NCBI RefSeq assembly: GCF_009650095.1
Contig: NZ_CP045915.1
Coordinates: 1,302,001 to 1,366,000 of the forward strand
Reading direction: 5' to 3'
Source of the DNA: Gracilibacillus salitolerans
GTDB lineage: Bacteria; Bacillota; Bacilli; Bacillales; Amphibacillaceae
Length of the DNA stretch: 64,000 bases
A program made the translations under genes and the position numbers. How positions within the stretch are numbered: position 1 is the first letter of the stretch; each line of letters begins with the position of its first letter. The notes under the pieces were generated by a model. That model ran no database searches. It was given only the letters and a program-made list of their open reading frames with translations, and had not been told where the DNA came from. Of the stretch, positions 18,301-26,992 are shown in pieces.

Positions 18301-20472
18301 TCAGTATGACAATACATTCCTTTCTCCAGTAATATTAACCTCGTAAGTTAAAATATTACTGTCTGTTAAGTGTACACTTCGTTTGTCAGGTTGGCTTCCA
18401 CCAATAAAAATTTGGTAATGACCTGGTTCTATTACTCTTATTCCTTCTTCAGTTATAAGTGACAAGTCGCGAGGTGTTACAGTAAACTCTATAACCTTTT
18501 CTTCTTTCGGTTTTAATTTAATCTTTTTAAAACCTTTTAATTCTAAATTCGGTACACGTACACTAGCTTCTATGTTTCTCACATATATTTGAATGGCTTC
18601 CTCTGCTTCCATCTCTCCGGTATTTTGGATTGATAGTTGAATATTAATGTTTTCGGAAGTTGAGAAGCTATGATCTAATTGATTAACAGGCTTATAGATA
18701 AACGATGTATAAGACAATCCATAACCAAATGAATAAAGTGCTTCGTTTTCCATATATCTATAAGTCCTATTTTTCATTGAATAATCATGAAAATCAGGTA
18801 ACTCTTCGCTGCTTTTATAAAAAGTAACTGGTAACCTAGCGGATGGACTATATTCACCAAATATTAAGGAGGCGATAGCCTTACCACCTTGTGCTCCAGG
18901 GTACCATGCTTGTACAACTGCTGGTAAATGTTCGTCCGCCCAATTTAATGCAATGGCACTACCCGAAAGATTGACAAGAACGATTGGCTTTCCAGTTTCG
19001 TGAAGCTTTTTCATAAGGTCTCTCTGAAGGCCTGGTAATTCAAGGGTTGGCTTATCCCCACTTCCAAATGTGTTCGATTCGTGCATTTCTTCGCCTTCAA
19101 TTGTTGCGTCAAGCCCTAAACATAGGACAACTACATCAGATCTTTCTGCAATAGAGATAGCTTCTGAAATTCTATCTTCTGGATGATCAAGCGCACTTTG
19201 TTTCTTATTGTACAGTTCGCAACCCTCTGCGTAATAAATTCTTGAGTCGGGAAGAGCGGAGCGGATACCATCCAGAACAGTAATATATTGAGAAGCTGTC
19301 CCTTCATAGTTACCAATTAGTGCTTCTCTACTATTGGCATTTGGTCCAATGACTGCAATAGATTTTGTTTTTTCTTTGTTGAGTGGTAGAAAGTTATCTT
19401 TGTTTTTCAGTAAAACTAAACTTTTCTTAGCTGTCTCTAAAGCTAACTCATTATGCTCTTTACTGTCATTTACTTCAAATAGGATATTCGCATAAGGTAC
19501 ATTACTTTCCTCATCAAACATCCCTAGCTTCATGCGAGTCATCATTAATCGTTTTACAGACGTATCAATGGTTTCCTCCGATATAAGGCCTTCCTCTACG
19601 CCTCTTACTAAGTATTTGTACATAGAACCACAATTCAAATCACAGCCGTTATTGATGGCTAGGGCTGCAGACTCTTGTTTAGTGCTGGTTACACGATGTC
19701 CTTCATGGAAATCGACAACTGCCCAACAATCAGATACAACATGTCCTTGAAATTCCCATTCCTGTCGCAAAATTTGTTCTAATAATGTTTCACTACCACA
19801 ACAAGGCTCGCCATTAACGGCATTATAGGCACCCATGATGGCTTCTACATTCCCATCTTTAACAGCATCACGGAATGCAGGTAAATAGGTTTCATATAAG
19901 TCTTTTTTATTAACTTGCGCATTGAATTCATGTCTTAGCTCTTCCGGTCCACTATGAACAGCGAAGTGTTTAGCGCAAGCTGCTGCTTTTAAATATTTTG
20001 GATCATTACCTTGAATTCCGTTAATATAGGCAACTCCCAACTTACCGCTTAGATAAGGATCTTCTCCATATGTTTCATGCCCTCTCCCCCAACGAGGGTC
20101 GCGAAAAATATTAATGTTAGGTGCCCAGAAAGTAAGCCCTTTATAAATACCGCGGTCATTTTTTCGGGCAAACTCATGGTGTTTCGCTCGTCCTTCTGTT
20201 GCGATGACATCCCCAACTTCCTCTAGCAATTCAGTATCAAAAGTTGCAGCAAGACCAATCGCCTGTGGGAACATAGTTGATACACCAGCTCTTGCCACAC
20301 CGTGTAAACTTTCGTTCCACCAATTATAGGACGGGATCCCGAGACGCGGAATAGCACAAGATTTGTGTATGAGTTGTGCTGCTTTTTCTTTTAAAGACAT
20401 TTGAGCAACTAGATCGTTAACACGTTCTTCAAAACTTAATGATGTATCTTTATATTTCGGTACATTTACCAT
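18301..20472 (-). CDS. Glycoside hydrolase family 3 beta-glycosidase
   Basis: A 723-residue cytoplasmic GH3 enzyme of the beta-xylosidase/beta-glucosidase type, cleaving terminal non-reducing beta-sugars. The N-terminal barrel has WWNESLHGVAR, PNINIFRDPRWGRGHETYGE, KHFAVHSGPE and the nucleophile in VVSDCWAVVDF (Asp248). The second alpha/beta domain carries SLVLLKNK and VIGPNA, and the acid/base Glu is likely in the TIEGEEMHESNTFGSGDK loop. A C-terminal fibronectin-III-like domain ends the protein. No signal peptide. A GGAGGG site precedes the ATG. The SDCWA form is typical of the xylosidase-like subgroup. It is on the strand opposite the mannosidase operons and may belong with the broken acetyltransferase upstream. 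Confidence 0.93.
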   Translation of the reverse strand: MVNVPKYKDTSLSFEERVNDLVAQMSLKEKAAQLIHKSCAIPRLGIPSYNWWNESLHGVARAGVSTMFPQAIGLAATFDTELLEEVGDVIATEGRAKHHEFARKNDRGIYKGLTFWAPNINIFRDPRWGRGHETYGEDPYLSGKLGVAYINGIQGNDPKYLKAAACAKHFAVHSGPEELRHEFNAQVNKKDLYETYLPAFRDAVKDGNVEAIMGAYNAVNGEPCCGSETLLEQILRQEWEFQGHVVSDCWAVVDFHEGHRVTSTKQESAALAINNGCDLNCGSMYKYLVRGVEEGLISEETIDTSVKRLMMTRMKLGMFDEESNVPYANILFEVNDSKEHNELALETAKKSLVLLKNKDNFLPLNKEKTKSIAVIGPNANSREALIGNYEGTASQYITVLDGIRSALPDSRIYYAEGCELYNKKQSALDHPEDRISEAISIAERSDVVVLCLGLDATIEGEEMHESNTFGSGDKPTLELPGLQRDLMKKLHETGKPIVLVNLSGSAIALNWADEHLPAVVQAWYPGAQGGKAIASLIFGEYSPSARLPVTFYKSSEELPDFHDYSMKNRTYRYMENEALYSFGYGLSYTSFIYKPVNQLDHSFSTSENINIQLSIQNTGEMEAEEAIQIYVRNIEASVRVPNLELKGFKKIKLKPKEEKVIEFTVTPRDLSLITEEGIRVIEPGHYQIFIGGSQPDKRSVHLTDSNILTYEVNITGERNVLSY

Positions 20473-20497
20473 TATTTTCCCTCCATGAAATGATATG

Positions 20498-20985
20498 TTA
20501 TTGAATATTCTTTTCGAATGTTTGATACTGTTTCCAGGGTTTAAACCCTAATTTTTGATAAAAATGAATATGTGTAGTCCCGTTGGTGGCATTCGTTGGT
20601 ACTCCTGGGAAATAGTGATTGAAATCTTGTCCTGCGATAATTTTTTTGGCGTTGGACTGCTTAAATACTTGTTCAGCAGTCTCTAGCAAATACTTTGCGG
20701 TTTTTTTATTTTGCTGTTCTGGATCAACGACAATGGATTGAATAAAGCCATTTTGATCAGAGATATCTAATGTAGGTGATTGCACTCCTTTTTAAAAATG
20801 ATGAATCCGGTTATTTCCCCAGATCTGTTGATCATCATTTGAGATGCTTCGGAATAAAGGTGTGGATCATTGAATGTGTTCTGCATAAAAAGTTGATCAT
20901 ATATAGGAAAGTTTTTTCCCATTGCTTTATTCCAGAGTGCAATCATTTCTGCCTTCTTGGAAACATCAATTGGAGAAAATAACAT
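20498..20985 (-). pseudogene. GNAT N-acetyltransferase split by a frameshift
   Basis: Two adjoining frames together make one acetyltransferase of about 160 residues. The first part (20985 down to about 20780) encodes MLFSPIDVSKKAEMIALW...GEITGFIIFKK. The second (from about 20782 down to 20498) continues in the -1 frame with SPTLDISDQNGFIQSIVVDP, the Q-x-x-K acetyl-CoA loop region and HIHFYQKLGFKPW. The break coincides with a run of five A (T on the + strand) at about 20785-20795, so a one-base slip is the likely cause. The intact gene would have a GGAGCG ribosome binding site before the ATG at 20985. A sequencing error is possible. Confidence 0.75.
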
Positions 20986-21151
20986 TTTTATCGCTCCATT
21001 TCATTCAATTAAATATGCACATAAAAACCACAAAAAAACAACAATTCACTTTGAGTGGTGTTGTGCCTTATGAAACCAAATGATATCAGTAATATCATTA
21101 ATTGTCTAGCTATTTATTATAGGGATAGCTAATGAAAATCTGCAAAAAACA

Positions 21152-21202
21152 TTGACGTTTCTGCTGAATTAAGCCATAATAATTACATAATCATTCGTAA
21201 TT
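21152..21202 (+). promoter_or_regulatory. Sigma-A-type promoter with inverted repeat for the block C operon
   Basis: TTGACG (21152-21157), a 17-base spacer and CATAAT (21175-21180) form a near-consensus promoter ahead of the operon starting at 21245. Immediately downstream AATTAC and GTAATT (21181-21202) form an inverted repeat over the start site, a plausible operator for an unknown repressor. Confidence 0.7.
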
Positions 21203-21244
21203 ATATCAAAAATCCACACAAAACAACATAAAGGAGGCGTTGCT

Positions 21245-21904
21245 ATGAAAACGTTAGCTATCGTTCATACCACACCTGTAACGATTGAACCTTTGAAAGC
21301 TTTAGCAAGGGAATTACTGCCCGATCATCAGGTGATAAATTTTGTTGATGATTCTATTCTTCCTAAATTAATAGAAGATCCAAGTCATATGTCATTTGTT
21401 AGGAAGAAAATTATTCAATATATGAAATTTGCTGAGAAGACAGGAGCAGATATCATTCTAAATGCATGTTCTTCGGTGGGAGAAGTCGTAAAAGATGCTA
21501 AAAAAGAAGTTAATATACCTGTAATTCGAATTGACGAAGCGATGGCGGAAAAAGCAATTTCAGAGGGAAATAAAATAGGCGTAGTGGCCACATTAGCGAC
21601 GACACTAAATCCAACAATGGCATTATTGGAGTCAAAAGCAGCGGAATCAGGTAAAGAAATTCAATTAGAATCCAATGTAGCCTCTGAAGCTTATCAGAAA
21701 TTAATGAATGGCGAAAAAGAAAAGCATGATCATATACTAAAAGACTTATTAGAGAAAATGGCTAATGAGGTAGATATAATCGTGTTAGCTCAAGCTTCGA
21801 TGGCAAGAGTTGTAGCTCAATTACCGAAGTCTTCACAAAGTAAATTTCTATCAAGCCCTAAATTAGGAATGCTGCGTGTTCGAGAAATAGCAGAAAGGGC
21901 TTAA
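21245..21904 (+). CDS. Aspartate/glutamate-racemase-superfamily protein
   Basis: A 219-residue protein of the Asp/Glu/hydantoin racemase fold: N-terminal KTLAIVHTTPVTIEPL, the first catalytic-cysteine motif ILNACSSVGEV (Cys75), then IGVVATLATTLNPT. The second half has VDIIVLAQASMAR, where racemases normally carry the second cysteine; here it is Ala184. One-cysteine members of this superfamily include decarboxylases and isomerases, so simple amino-acid racemisation is unlikely. The AAGGAGG site is strong and it is the first gene of a seven-gene operon for an acid or keto sugar, so it may isomerise or decarboxylate a sugar-derived acid. That role is inferred. Confidence 0.75.
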   Translation: MKTLAIVHTTPVTIEPLKALARELLPDHQVINFVDDSILPKLIEDPSHMSFVRKKIIQYMKFAEKTGADIILNACSSVGEVVKDAKKEVNIPVIRIDEAMAEKAISEGNKIGVVATLATTLNPTMALLESKAAESGKEIQLESNVASEAYQKLMNGEKEKHDHILKDLLEKMANEVDIIVLAQASMARVVAQLPKSSQSKFLSSPKLGMLRVREIAERA

Positions 21905-21908
21905 CCAT

Positions 21909-23402
21909 ATGAGCTTATTAGGTATAGATATAGGAACTACAAATTTAAAGGTAGGGCTTTTTAATCGTGATGGCAATTTGATTGATGTTCGAACAGCACC
22001 TAACAGAGTGTATTACGACAAACATTCCTTTCCTTATTACGAACCAGCGGTCTTAGTTGAATCAGTAATAGGGCTAATAAAGGAACTACAGGAACAAAGT
22101 ACACACGAAATAGAGACGATTGGGATTACTAGCATGGCCGAAAGTGGTCTATTAGTAAACCAAGAAACGGGAGAATATATATCTCCAATCCTTCCTTGGT
22201 TTGATAGAAGAACCAATAAAATTGCAGATCAATTGAGATTGGAAATAGATGAAATCGATCGATTTAAAAAAACTGGAATTAAACATAGCTATAAGCATGG
22301 TTTAGCAAAGATATTGTGGTTAAAGGAAGCAGGATATCAAATCAAAAAAGGTGTGAAATGGTTATCAACAGCAGATTTGATTGCTTTTCATTTAACAAAG
22401 GTAGTAGCGACTGACTATACACTAGCAGCTAGAACTTATGTTTATCGGATTGATACAAAAGAATGGGATGAATCCTTTATTCAAAAATGTGGCTTAGATA
22501 AGGAACTTTTTCCAGAAGTCAAAGCGAGTTATGAGCCAGTCGGTGAAGTTAGTGAGGGATTCGATGACTATGGAATCAAAGAAGGTACTCCTGTAATAGT
22601 AGCGGGTCATGATCATGTATGTGCAGCATTAGCTGTAGGTGTGGTAACTCCTCAAGTGGTACTTGATTCGATAGGTACTGCAGAAACATTAGTTGGCTCT
22701 GTTGCAGAACGGACTATTACAGAAGAGGATTATCGATCAGGTTTAAATTTTGGGGTTCATGTTTTGCCTAATCGTTTATTTTGGATGGGGGCCATTCAAT
22801 CCTCAGGTGGATCGATAGAATGGCTTCGTAACCTTTTAGCAGATGATAAGCTATCATATGACAGATTACTATATTTGCTAGAAGGTGTTGATCATCAGCC
22901 TACTGGGATTTTGTATTTCCCATATATAACAGGCAGTGGAGTACCAATGCCTGATACAGATGTTAATGGAGCATTTATTGGGCTTAAAGCTTCTCATAGT
23001 AAAGAAGATGTAATAAAAGCTGTGTTAGAAGGTTTGTCATATGAATTTGAATGGATGAGAAACACTGTAGAAAAAATCCTGTCAACAAAACTCGACCAAA
23101 TTACTTCAGTTGGTGGTGGGACGAAAAATAGGCATTGGATGCAATTAAAATCGAATGTGTCGAATTGCCCCATAACCATCCCTGAAATAAATGAGGCGAC
23201 CTTGATGGGAGCCGCAATGTTAGCTGGACTAGCAAAAGGAATCTATCAAGATGAAGCAGACATGTTAGATGTCATTGACCAAATCAAAAAAGAAGAGATT
23301 CAACCAAACTCATCTTTATATAAGAAGTATAAAAATGTTTATCAAAACGGCTATCTGAAATTGCAAGACCCGATAAGGCAAATATACACAAATAATGAAT
23401 AA
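21909..23402 (+). CDS. FGGY-family carbohydrate kinase
   Basis: A 497-residue sugar kinase of the FGGY (xylulokinase/gluconokinase/glycerol kinase) family, with the actin-like ATPase fold. Phosphate-1 motif LLGIDIGTTNLKVGLF at the N-terminus; LPWFDRRT in the first domain; catalytic-base region GHDHVCAAL (around 235); FGGY signature region and adenosine motif TSVGGGTKNRHWMQLKSN (around 400); ATLMGAAMLAG near the end. It transfers ATP phosphate to a sugar, ketose or acid sugar. It starts four bases after the racemase-like gene and is followed by a class II aldolase, so its product may be split by that aldolase. The sugar cannot be named from sequence. Confidence 0.9.
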   Translation: MSLLGIDIGTTNLKVGLFNRDGNLIDVRTAPNRVYYDKHSFPYYEPAVLVESVIGLIKELQEQSTHEIETIGITSMAESGLLVNQETGEYISPILPWFDRRTNKIADQLRLEIDEIDRFKKTGIKHSYKHGLAKILWLKEAGYQIKKGVKWLSTADLIAFHLTKVVATDYTLAARTYVYRIDTKEWDESFIQKCGLDKELFPEVKASYEPVGEVSEGFDDYGIKEGTPVIVAGHDHVCAALAVGVVTPQVVLDSIGTAETLVGSVAERTITEEDYRSGLNFGVHVLPNRLFWMGAIQSSGGSIEWLRNLLADDKLSYDRLLYLLEGVDHQPTGILYFPYITGSGVPMPDTDVNGAFIGLKASHSKEDVIKAVLEGLSYEFEWMRNTVEKILSTKLDQITSVGGGTKNRHWMQLKSNVSNCPITIPEINEATLMGAAMLAGLAKGIYQDEADMLDVIDQIKKEEIQPNSSLYKKYKNVYQNGYLKLQDPIRQIYTNNE

Positions 23403-23423
23403 ACAAAGAGAGGATTTATTACC

Positions 23424-24341
23424 ATGAAAACTTACAAATTATCTAATGTTATAACATTAAAACAAGCGCTAGAACAAGCTGAAAAGAGAAATTACGCAAT
23501 CGGATCATTTTCACCTCGTTATACGGATATGATATTGCCAATTCTTCGAGCAGGACAAAAAAAGAATTCACCAATTATTGTACAAATTTCTCAAAAAGAA
23601 CTAGAACGTTATGGAGTATCACCATATGAAATAGGGGAAGTTTTCTATAGAAAAATGCAAGAAGAAAACATTACCGTTCCTACTGTTTTACACTTAGACC
23701 ATACAAAGGACTTTGAGGTAATCGAACAGGCTATTGAAGCAGGTTTTACTTCTGTGATGATTGATGCTTCGGAACATCCATTTGACAATAATGTTGTGAT
23801 TAGTAAAAAAGTCGCTGAGTATGCTCACTCAAAAGGTGTTTCTGTAGAAGCAGAATTAGGAATGATTGGAACTACTGATTTTGTCGAAACAGATAAAGAT
23901 GAAGAGCTTTATACAGACCCAGATGAAGCGCTTGAGTTTGTTAATCAAACAAAAGTAGATGCATTGGCTGTTTCCGTGGGAACGGCTCACGGTGTATATA
24001 ATGTAAGAAAACCAACAGTAGATCTCGAGAGGCTAAAAGCTATTAGAGCACTTACACCTGTACATCTTGTATTACATGGGGGATCTGGTGTACCTTCTGA
24101 AATGATTCAAGCCGCTATGGAAATTCCGGGTGGCGGTGTTAGTAAAGTGAATATAGCAACAGATCTAGAGTTAAGTCTTTTGGGAGCGATAGGTCGTGAA
24201 GAACGTATGACAAATGCAGAATGTAAAGCATTGTCTGAAGATCTTAAAGCAAAAGGCCAAGCAGCTGTTCAGAAGACGGTGGAAGATAAAATGGAAAACT
24301 TTTTATTAAGTGCAAATAAGGTGGATAGCTTTAAATATTAA
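23424..24341 (+). CDS. Class II ketose-bisphosphate aldolase (FBA/GatY type)
   Basis: A 305-residue zinc-dependent aldolase of the fructose/tagatose-bisphosphate aldolase family, which splits ketose phosphates into DHAP and an aldehyde. Visible motifs are HLDHTKDFEVIEQAIEAG (zinc His and catalytic Asp), SVMIDASEHPFDNN, the EAELGMIG zinc Glu, AVSVGTAHGVY (zinc His), LVLHGGSGVP (zinc His) and VSKVNIATDLE (phosphate loop). All metal ligands are therefore present. It lies 21 bases after the FGGY kinase, fitting kinase-then-aldolase order. The true substrate could be a six-carbon ketose bisphosphate or a related sugar acid. Confidence 0.9.
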   Translation: MKTYKLSNVITLKQALEQAEKRNYAIGSFSPRYTDMILPILRAGQKKNSPIIVQISQKELERYGVSPYEIGEVFYRKMQEENITVPTVLHLDHTKDFEVIEQAIEAGFTSVMIDASEHPFDNNVVISKKVAEYAHSKGVSVEAELGMIGTTDFVETDKDEELYTDPDEALEFVNQTKVDALAVSVGTAHGVYNVRKPTVDLERLKAIRALTPVHLVLHGGSGVPSEMIQAAMEIPGGGVSKVNIATDLELSLLGAIGREERMTNAECKALSEDLKAKGQAAVQKTVEDKMENFLLSANKVDSFKY

Positions 24342-24379
24342 ATAGCTGGTTTGAAATATAGGAAATGAGGTGAACTCAT

Positions 24380-25042
24380 ATGAGCGATACAATGACGATC
24401 AACAAACAATTACAAGATATTGGTCGTTACATGATGCGTAACGACCTTGCTTGGGGCAATGCAGGAAATATTAGTGCGAAAACATCAGATGATAGCTTTT
24501 TGATCACAGCAAGTGGTACGTATTTGGGAGAATTACATGATACAGATTTTGCTGCATGTGATTTAAAGGGTAGAACTATTTCTACTACTAATAAACCATC
24601 TAAAGAAGTTCCGATGCATTTAGCTGTATATCAAGAGCGACCTGAAATAAATGCGGTGTTACATGCTTCGCCCTTTTATAGTACCTTAGTAGCTTGTTCC
24701 AATTTAGAAATCCCATCAGAATGGTTTGTGGAATCTATGTATTATCTTGAAAAAGTGGCTAGAGTACCTTACCACCATCCAGGATCAGGCGATTTAGGTG
24801 ATGCTGTTCGCGAAAAAGCGAAGGATGCCAATATCTTGCTTTTAGAAAATCACGGTGTTTTAGTTTATGATACAAGTGTGAAAGAAGCTCGAATGGCTTT
24901 ACAAACATTAGAATATACATGCAAAATGCTTGTTACAGCAAAGCAAGCGTCCATTGATTTAACAAAACTATCAGACGAGAGAGTACATGATTTTCTTCAT
25001 CATGCTGGGTATAAACCACGGAGAGAGTGGGGGAACGTATGA
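24380..25042 (+). CDS. Class II aldolase/adducin-family protein (OtnC/FucA-like)
   Basis: A 220-residue protein of the L-fuculose-phosphate aldolase / 3-oxo-tetronate-4-phosphate decarboxylase family. It shows WGNAGNISAK, LITASGTYLGEL, the catalytic-region Glu in SKEVPMHLAVYQ (Glu76) and LLLENHGVLVYD with a zinc His. The usual His-x-His zinc pair reads HAS (His95, Ser97), so one metal ligand seems substituted. Overlap of its stop with the start of an acid-sugar kinase (ATGA at 25039) suggests coupled function: kinase then decarboxylation or aldol cleavage of a 3-oxo-tetronate phosphate, as for OtnK/OtnC. The changed ligand makes the exact reaction uncertain. Confidence 0.85.
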   Translation: MSDTMTINKQLQDIGRYMMRNDLAWGNAGNISAKTSDDSFLITASGTYLGELHDTDFAACDLKGRTISTTNKPSKEVPMHLAVYQERPEINAVLHASPFYSTLVACSNLEIPSEWFVESMYYLEKVARVPYHHPGSGDLGDAVREKAKDANILLLENHGVLVYDTSVKEARMALQTLEYTCKMLVTAKQASIDLTKLSDERVHDFLHHAGYKPRREWGNV

Positions 25043-26331
25043 TAGGAGTAATTGCAGACGACATTACCGGAGCTAATGATATCGGTGTTATGTTTAATAA
25101 TGGGGGTTTTATATCGGATGTATATAGTTATGACTCAAATGTTTTACAGGAGTTATCATCCACGATGTCGGATGTACTAATTTTCGATACAGATTCTCGC
25201 CTAAATAAAATAGAGAAAGCCTATGAAAAAGTTTTTCAAGCTACGAAGAATATAAAACAGGCGGGGGCAACTCAGTTTTTCAATAAAACCTGTTCTGTGT
25301 TTAGAGGGAATATAGGAGCTGAATTTGATGCAATGCTTGATGCATTAAATGAAGAATTTGCTGTTATTGTATTAGGATTTCCGAAAAATGGTCGTAAAAC
25401 GATTCATGGGATTCACATGGTACATGACGAAAAATTAGAAAACTCTCAATTTAAAAATGACCCTGTTCACCCAATGACAGAGTCTAATCTAGTCGATATT
25501 TTACAAAAACAAACCAATCGTAAAGTAACATTAATCAATATTGAGACGATAAAACAGGGAGCACAATCGATTCGAGCAAAACTAGATAACCTGAGGAAAG
25601 AAGCGTTTCATTACGTTATTCTGGACGTAGAGGAACAAGCGGATTTGCATATTATTGCCCAAGCTATTTATGATCAAAAAATCATTTGTGGTAGTTCCGC
25701 CATTGCTGAAGAAATTCCAAAAGTGCAGTCCAAATCCTCTCGACTAGCACAAGGTGATATCCAGGTTCCTGAGAGTGATTCAAGTAAAGGTTTATTCTGT
25801 GCTGTAGGTAGTTTAACGCCACAGACAATTAATCAAATCCGATATGCTCGAGATAAAGGTATAAAAACCATTGAACTAAAAACCCTTGGTTTAATCTCTA
25901 CAATAGATAGGGAGGAAATGCAGGAAGAATTAGCGGAGATGGTTATCCAAACTATCCTTAGCGGTGACGATGTCATTGTTCATTCTACTAATACGCCAGA
26001 CCTCGTACATGAAACAAAGCAACAAGCAAAAGAATTAGGAATGGATAATACAGCAGTATCGAAGCTAGTTTCAAACGCAATAGCATTTATTTCAGAGAAG
26101 GTGATGAAAGAAACGAAACAATATCGATTTGTCATAGCGGGTGGAGATACATCAGCAACCGTTTGTCAGAGGCTAAATATAAGAGGGATGCGTGTTTGGG
26201 AGGAAATCCAAACTGGTTTACCGTCTTGTATCTCATTAAACAAACCTTCCTACTTGTTTATATTAAAATCAGGTAGTTTCGGAGATGAAACATTTTTAGA
26301 AAAAGCATTCGACCATTTGCGTTCACAGTAA
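25039..26331 (+). CDS. Four-carbon acid sugar kinase (DUF1537 family)
   Basis: A 430-residue kinase of the DUF1537 family, known for phosphorylating D-threonate, D-erythronate or 3-oxo-tetronates. The N-terminal substrate domain begins IGVIADDITGANDIGVMF, with DTDSR and FNKTCSVFRGNIGAE. The C-terminal nucleotide domain includes AVGSLTPQTINQI, VIAGGDTSATVC and LKSGSFGDETFLEKA. The ATG at 25039 overlaps the stop of the preceding gene (ATGA), a sign of translational coupling. Linked with the class II aldolase/adducin gene it matches the OtnK-OtnC arrangement, but the operon has extra kinases and an FBP-type aldolase that the known tetronate pathway does not need. Confidence 0.9.
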   Translation: MIGVIADDITGANDIGVMFNNGGFISDVYSYDSNVLQELSSTMSDVLIFDTDSRLNKIEKAYEKVFQATKNIKQAGATQFFNKTCSVFRGNIGAEFDAMLDALNEEFAVIVLGFPKNGRKTIHGIHMVHDEKLENSQFKNDPVHPMTESNLVDILQKQTNRKVTLINIETIKQGAQSIRAKLDNLRKEAFHYVILDVEEQADLHIIAQAIYDQKIICGSSAIAEEIPKVQSKSSRLAQGDIQVPESDSSKGLFCAVGSLTPQTINQIRYARDKGIKTIELKTLGLISTIDREEMQEELAEMVIQTILSGDDVIVHSTNTPDLVHETKQQAKELGMDNTAVSKLVSNAIAFISEKVMKETKQYRFVIAGGDTSATVCQRLNIRGMRVWEEIQTGLPSCISLNKPSYLFILKSGSFGDETFLEKAFDHLRSQ

Positions 26332-26356
26332 TGGAAGGATGAGAAGGAGATAGGTT

Positions 26357-26992
26357 ATGCATAATGAAATAGAAAAATTAATCAAGAAATATCCTGACTT
26401 GCAGCAATCAGTAGACACGATTGAAAAAGCATTTAATCTGTTGGTTGAAAGTTATCGAACACAAGGGAAGCTATTATTATGTGGTAATGGAGGAAGCGCA
26501 GCGGACTGTGAGCATATTGTTGGAGAATTAATGAAAGGGTTTACCCTCAACAGACCTGTCGATAGGGAGTTTGAACGGAAACTGAATGAAATGTATCCAG
26601 AGGATGGGGAATATGTAGCTCAACATTTGCAACAGACACTGCCAGCAATTTCTTTAGTTAGCCATTCTGCCTTGTCGACCGCCTTTATTAATGATGTAGC
26701 AGCAGACATGTTATTTGCCCAACAGGTGTATGGATATGGACAGGTTGGTGATGTAGTAATAGGTTTAAGCACTTCTGGCAATTCCGATAATGTAGTAAAG
26801 GCGATGAAAGTAGCCAAAGCATTAGGTTTAAAGACGATTGGTTTCACAGGTGAGTCAGGTGGAAAAATGAATGATATTTGTGATGTCTGTATCCGCGTGC
26901 CTTGGAAAGAAACATTAGATATACAAGAGCGACATCTCCCTATTTATCATACGTTATGTATCATGTTAGAGAAGGAGTTTTTCCAATCATGA
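26357..26992 (+). CDS. SIS-domain sugar isomerase (GmhA-like)
   Basis: A 211-residue phosphosugar-binding SIS-domain protein resembling sedoheptulose-7-phosphate isomerase. The LLLCGNGGSAADCEHIVGEL motif holds the phosphate loop; VVIGLSTSGNSDNVVKAM is the second signature; the C-terminal helix IQERHLPIYHTLCIML carries the conserved acidic and His residues. It follows the acid-sugar kinase by 25 bases with an AAGGAG site, and its stop overlaps the next start (ATGA). GmhA proteins act in heptose synthesis, but no other heptose genes are nearby, so an aldose-ketose phosphate isomerisation inside this catabolic operon is more likely. Confidence 0.86.
   Translation: MHNEIEKLIKKYPDLQQSVDTIEKAFNLLVESYRTQGKLLLCGNGGSAADCEHIVGELMKGFTLNRPVDREFERKLNEMYPEDGEYVAQHLQQTLPAISLVSHSALSTAFINDVAADMLFAQQVYGYGQVGDVVIGLSTSGNSDNVVKAMKVAKALGLKTIGFTGESGGKMNDICDVCIRVPWKETLDIQERHLPIYHTLCIMLEKEFFQS

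Noticed and set aside
20498..20985. Programmed -1 frameshift in the acetyltransferase
   Set aside because: The coding-strand site is T AAA AAG rather than a full A AAA AAG heptamer and I see no clear stimulatory hairpin; a mutation or read error is simpler.
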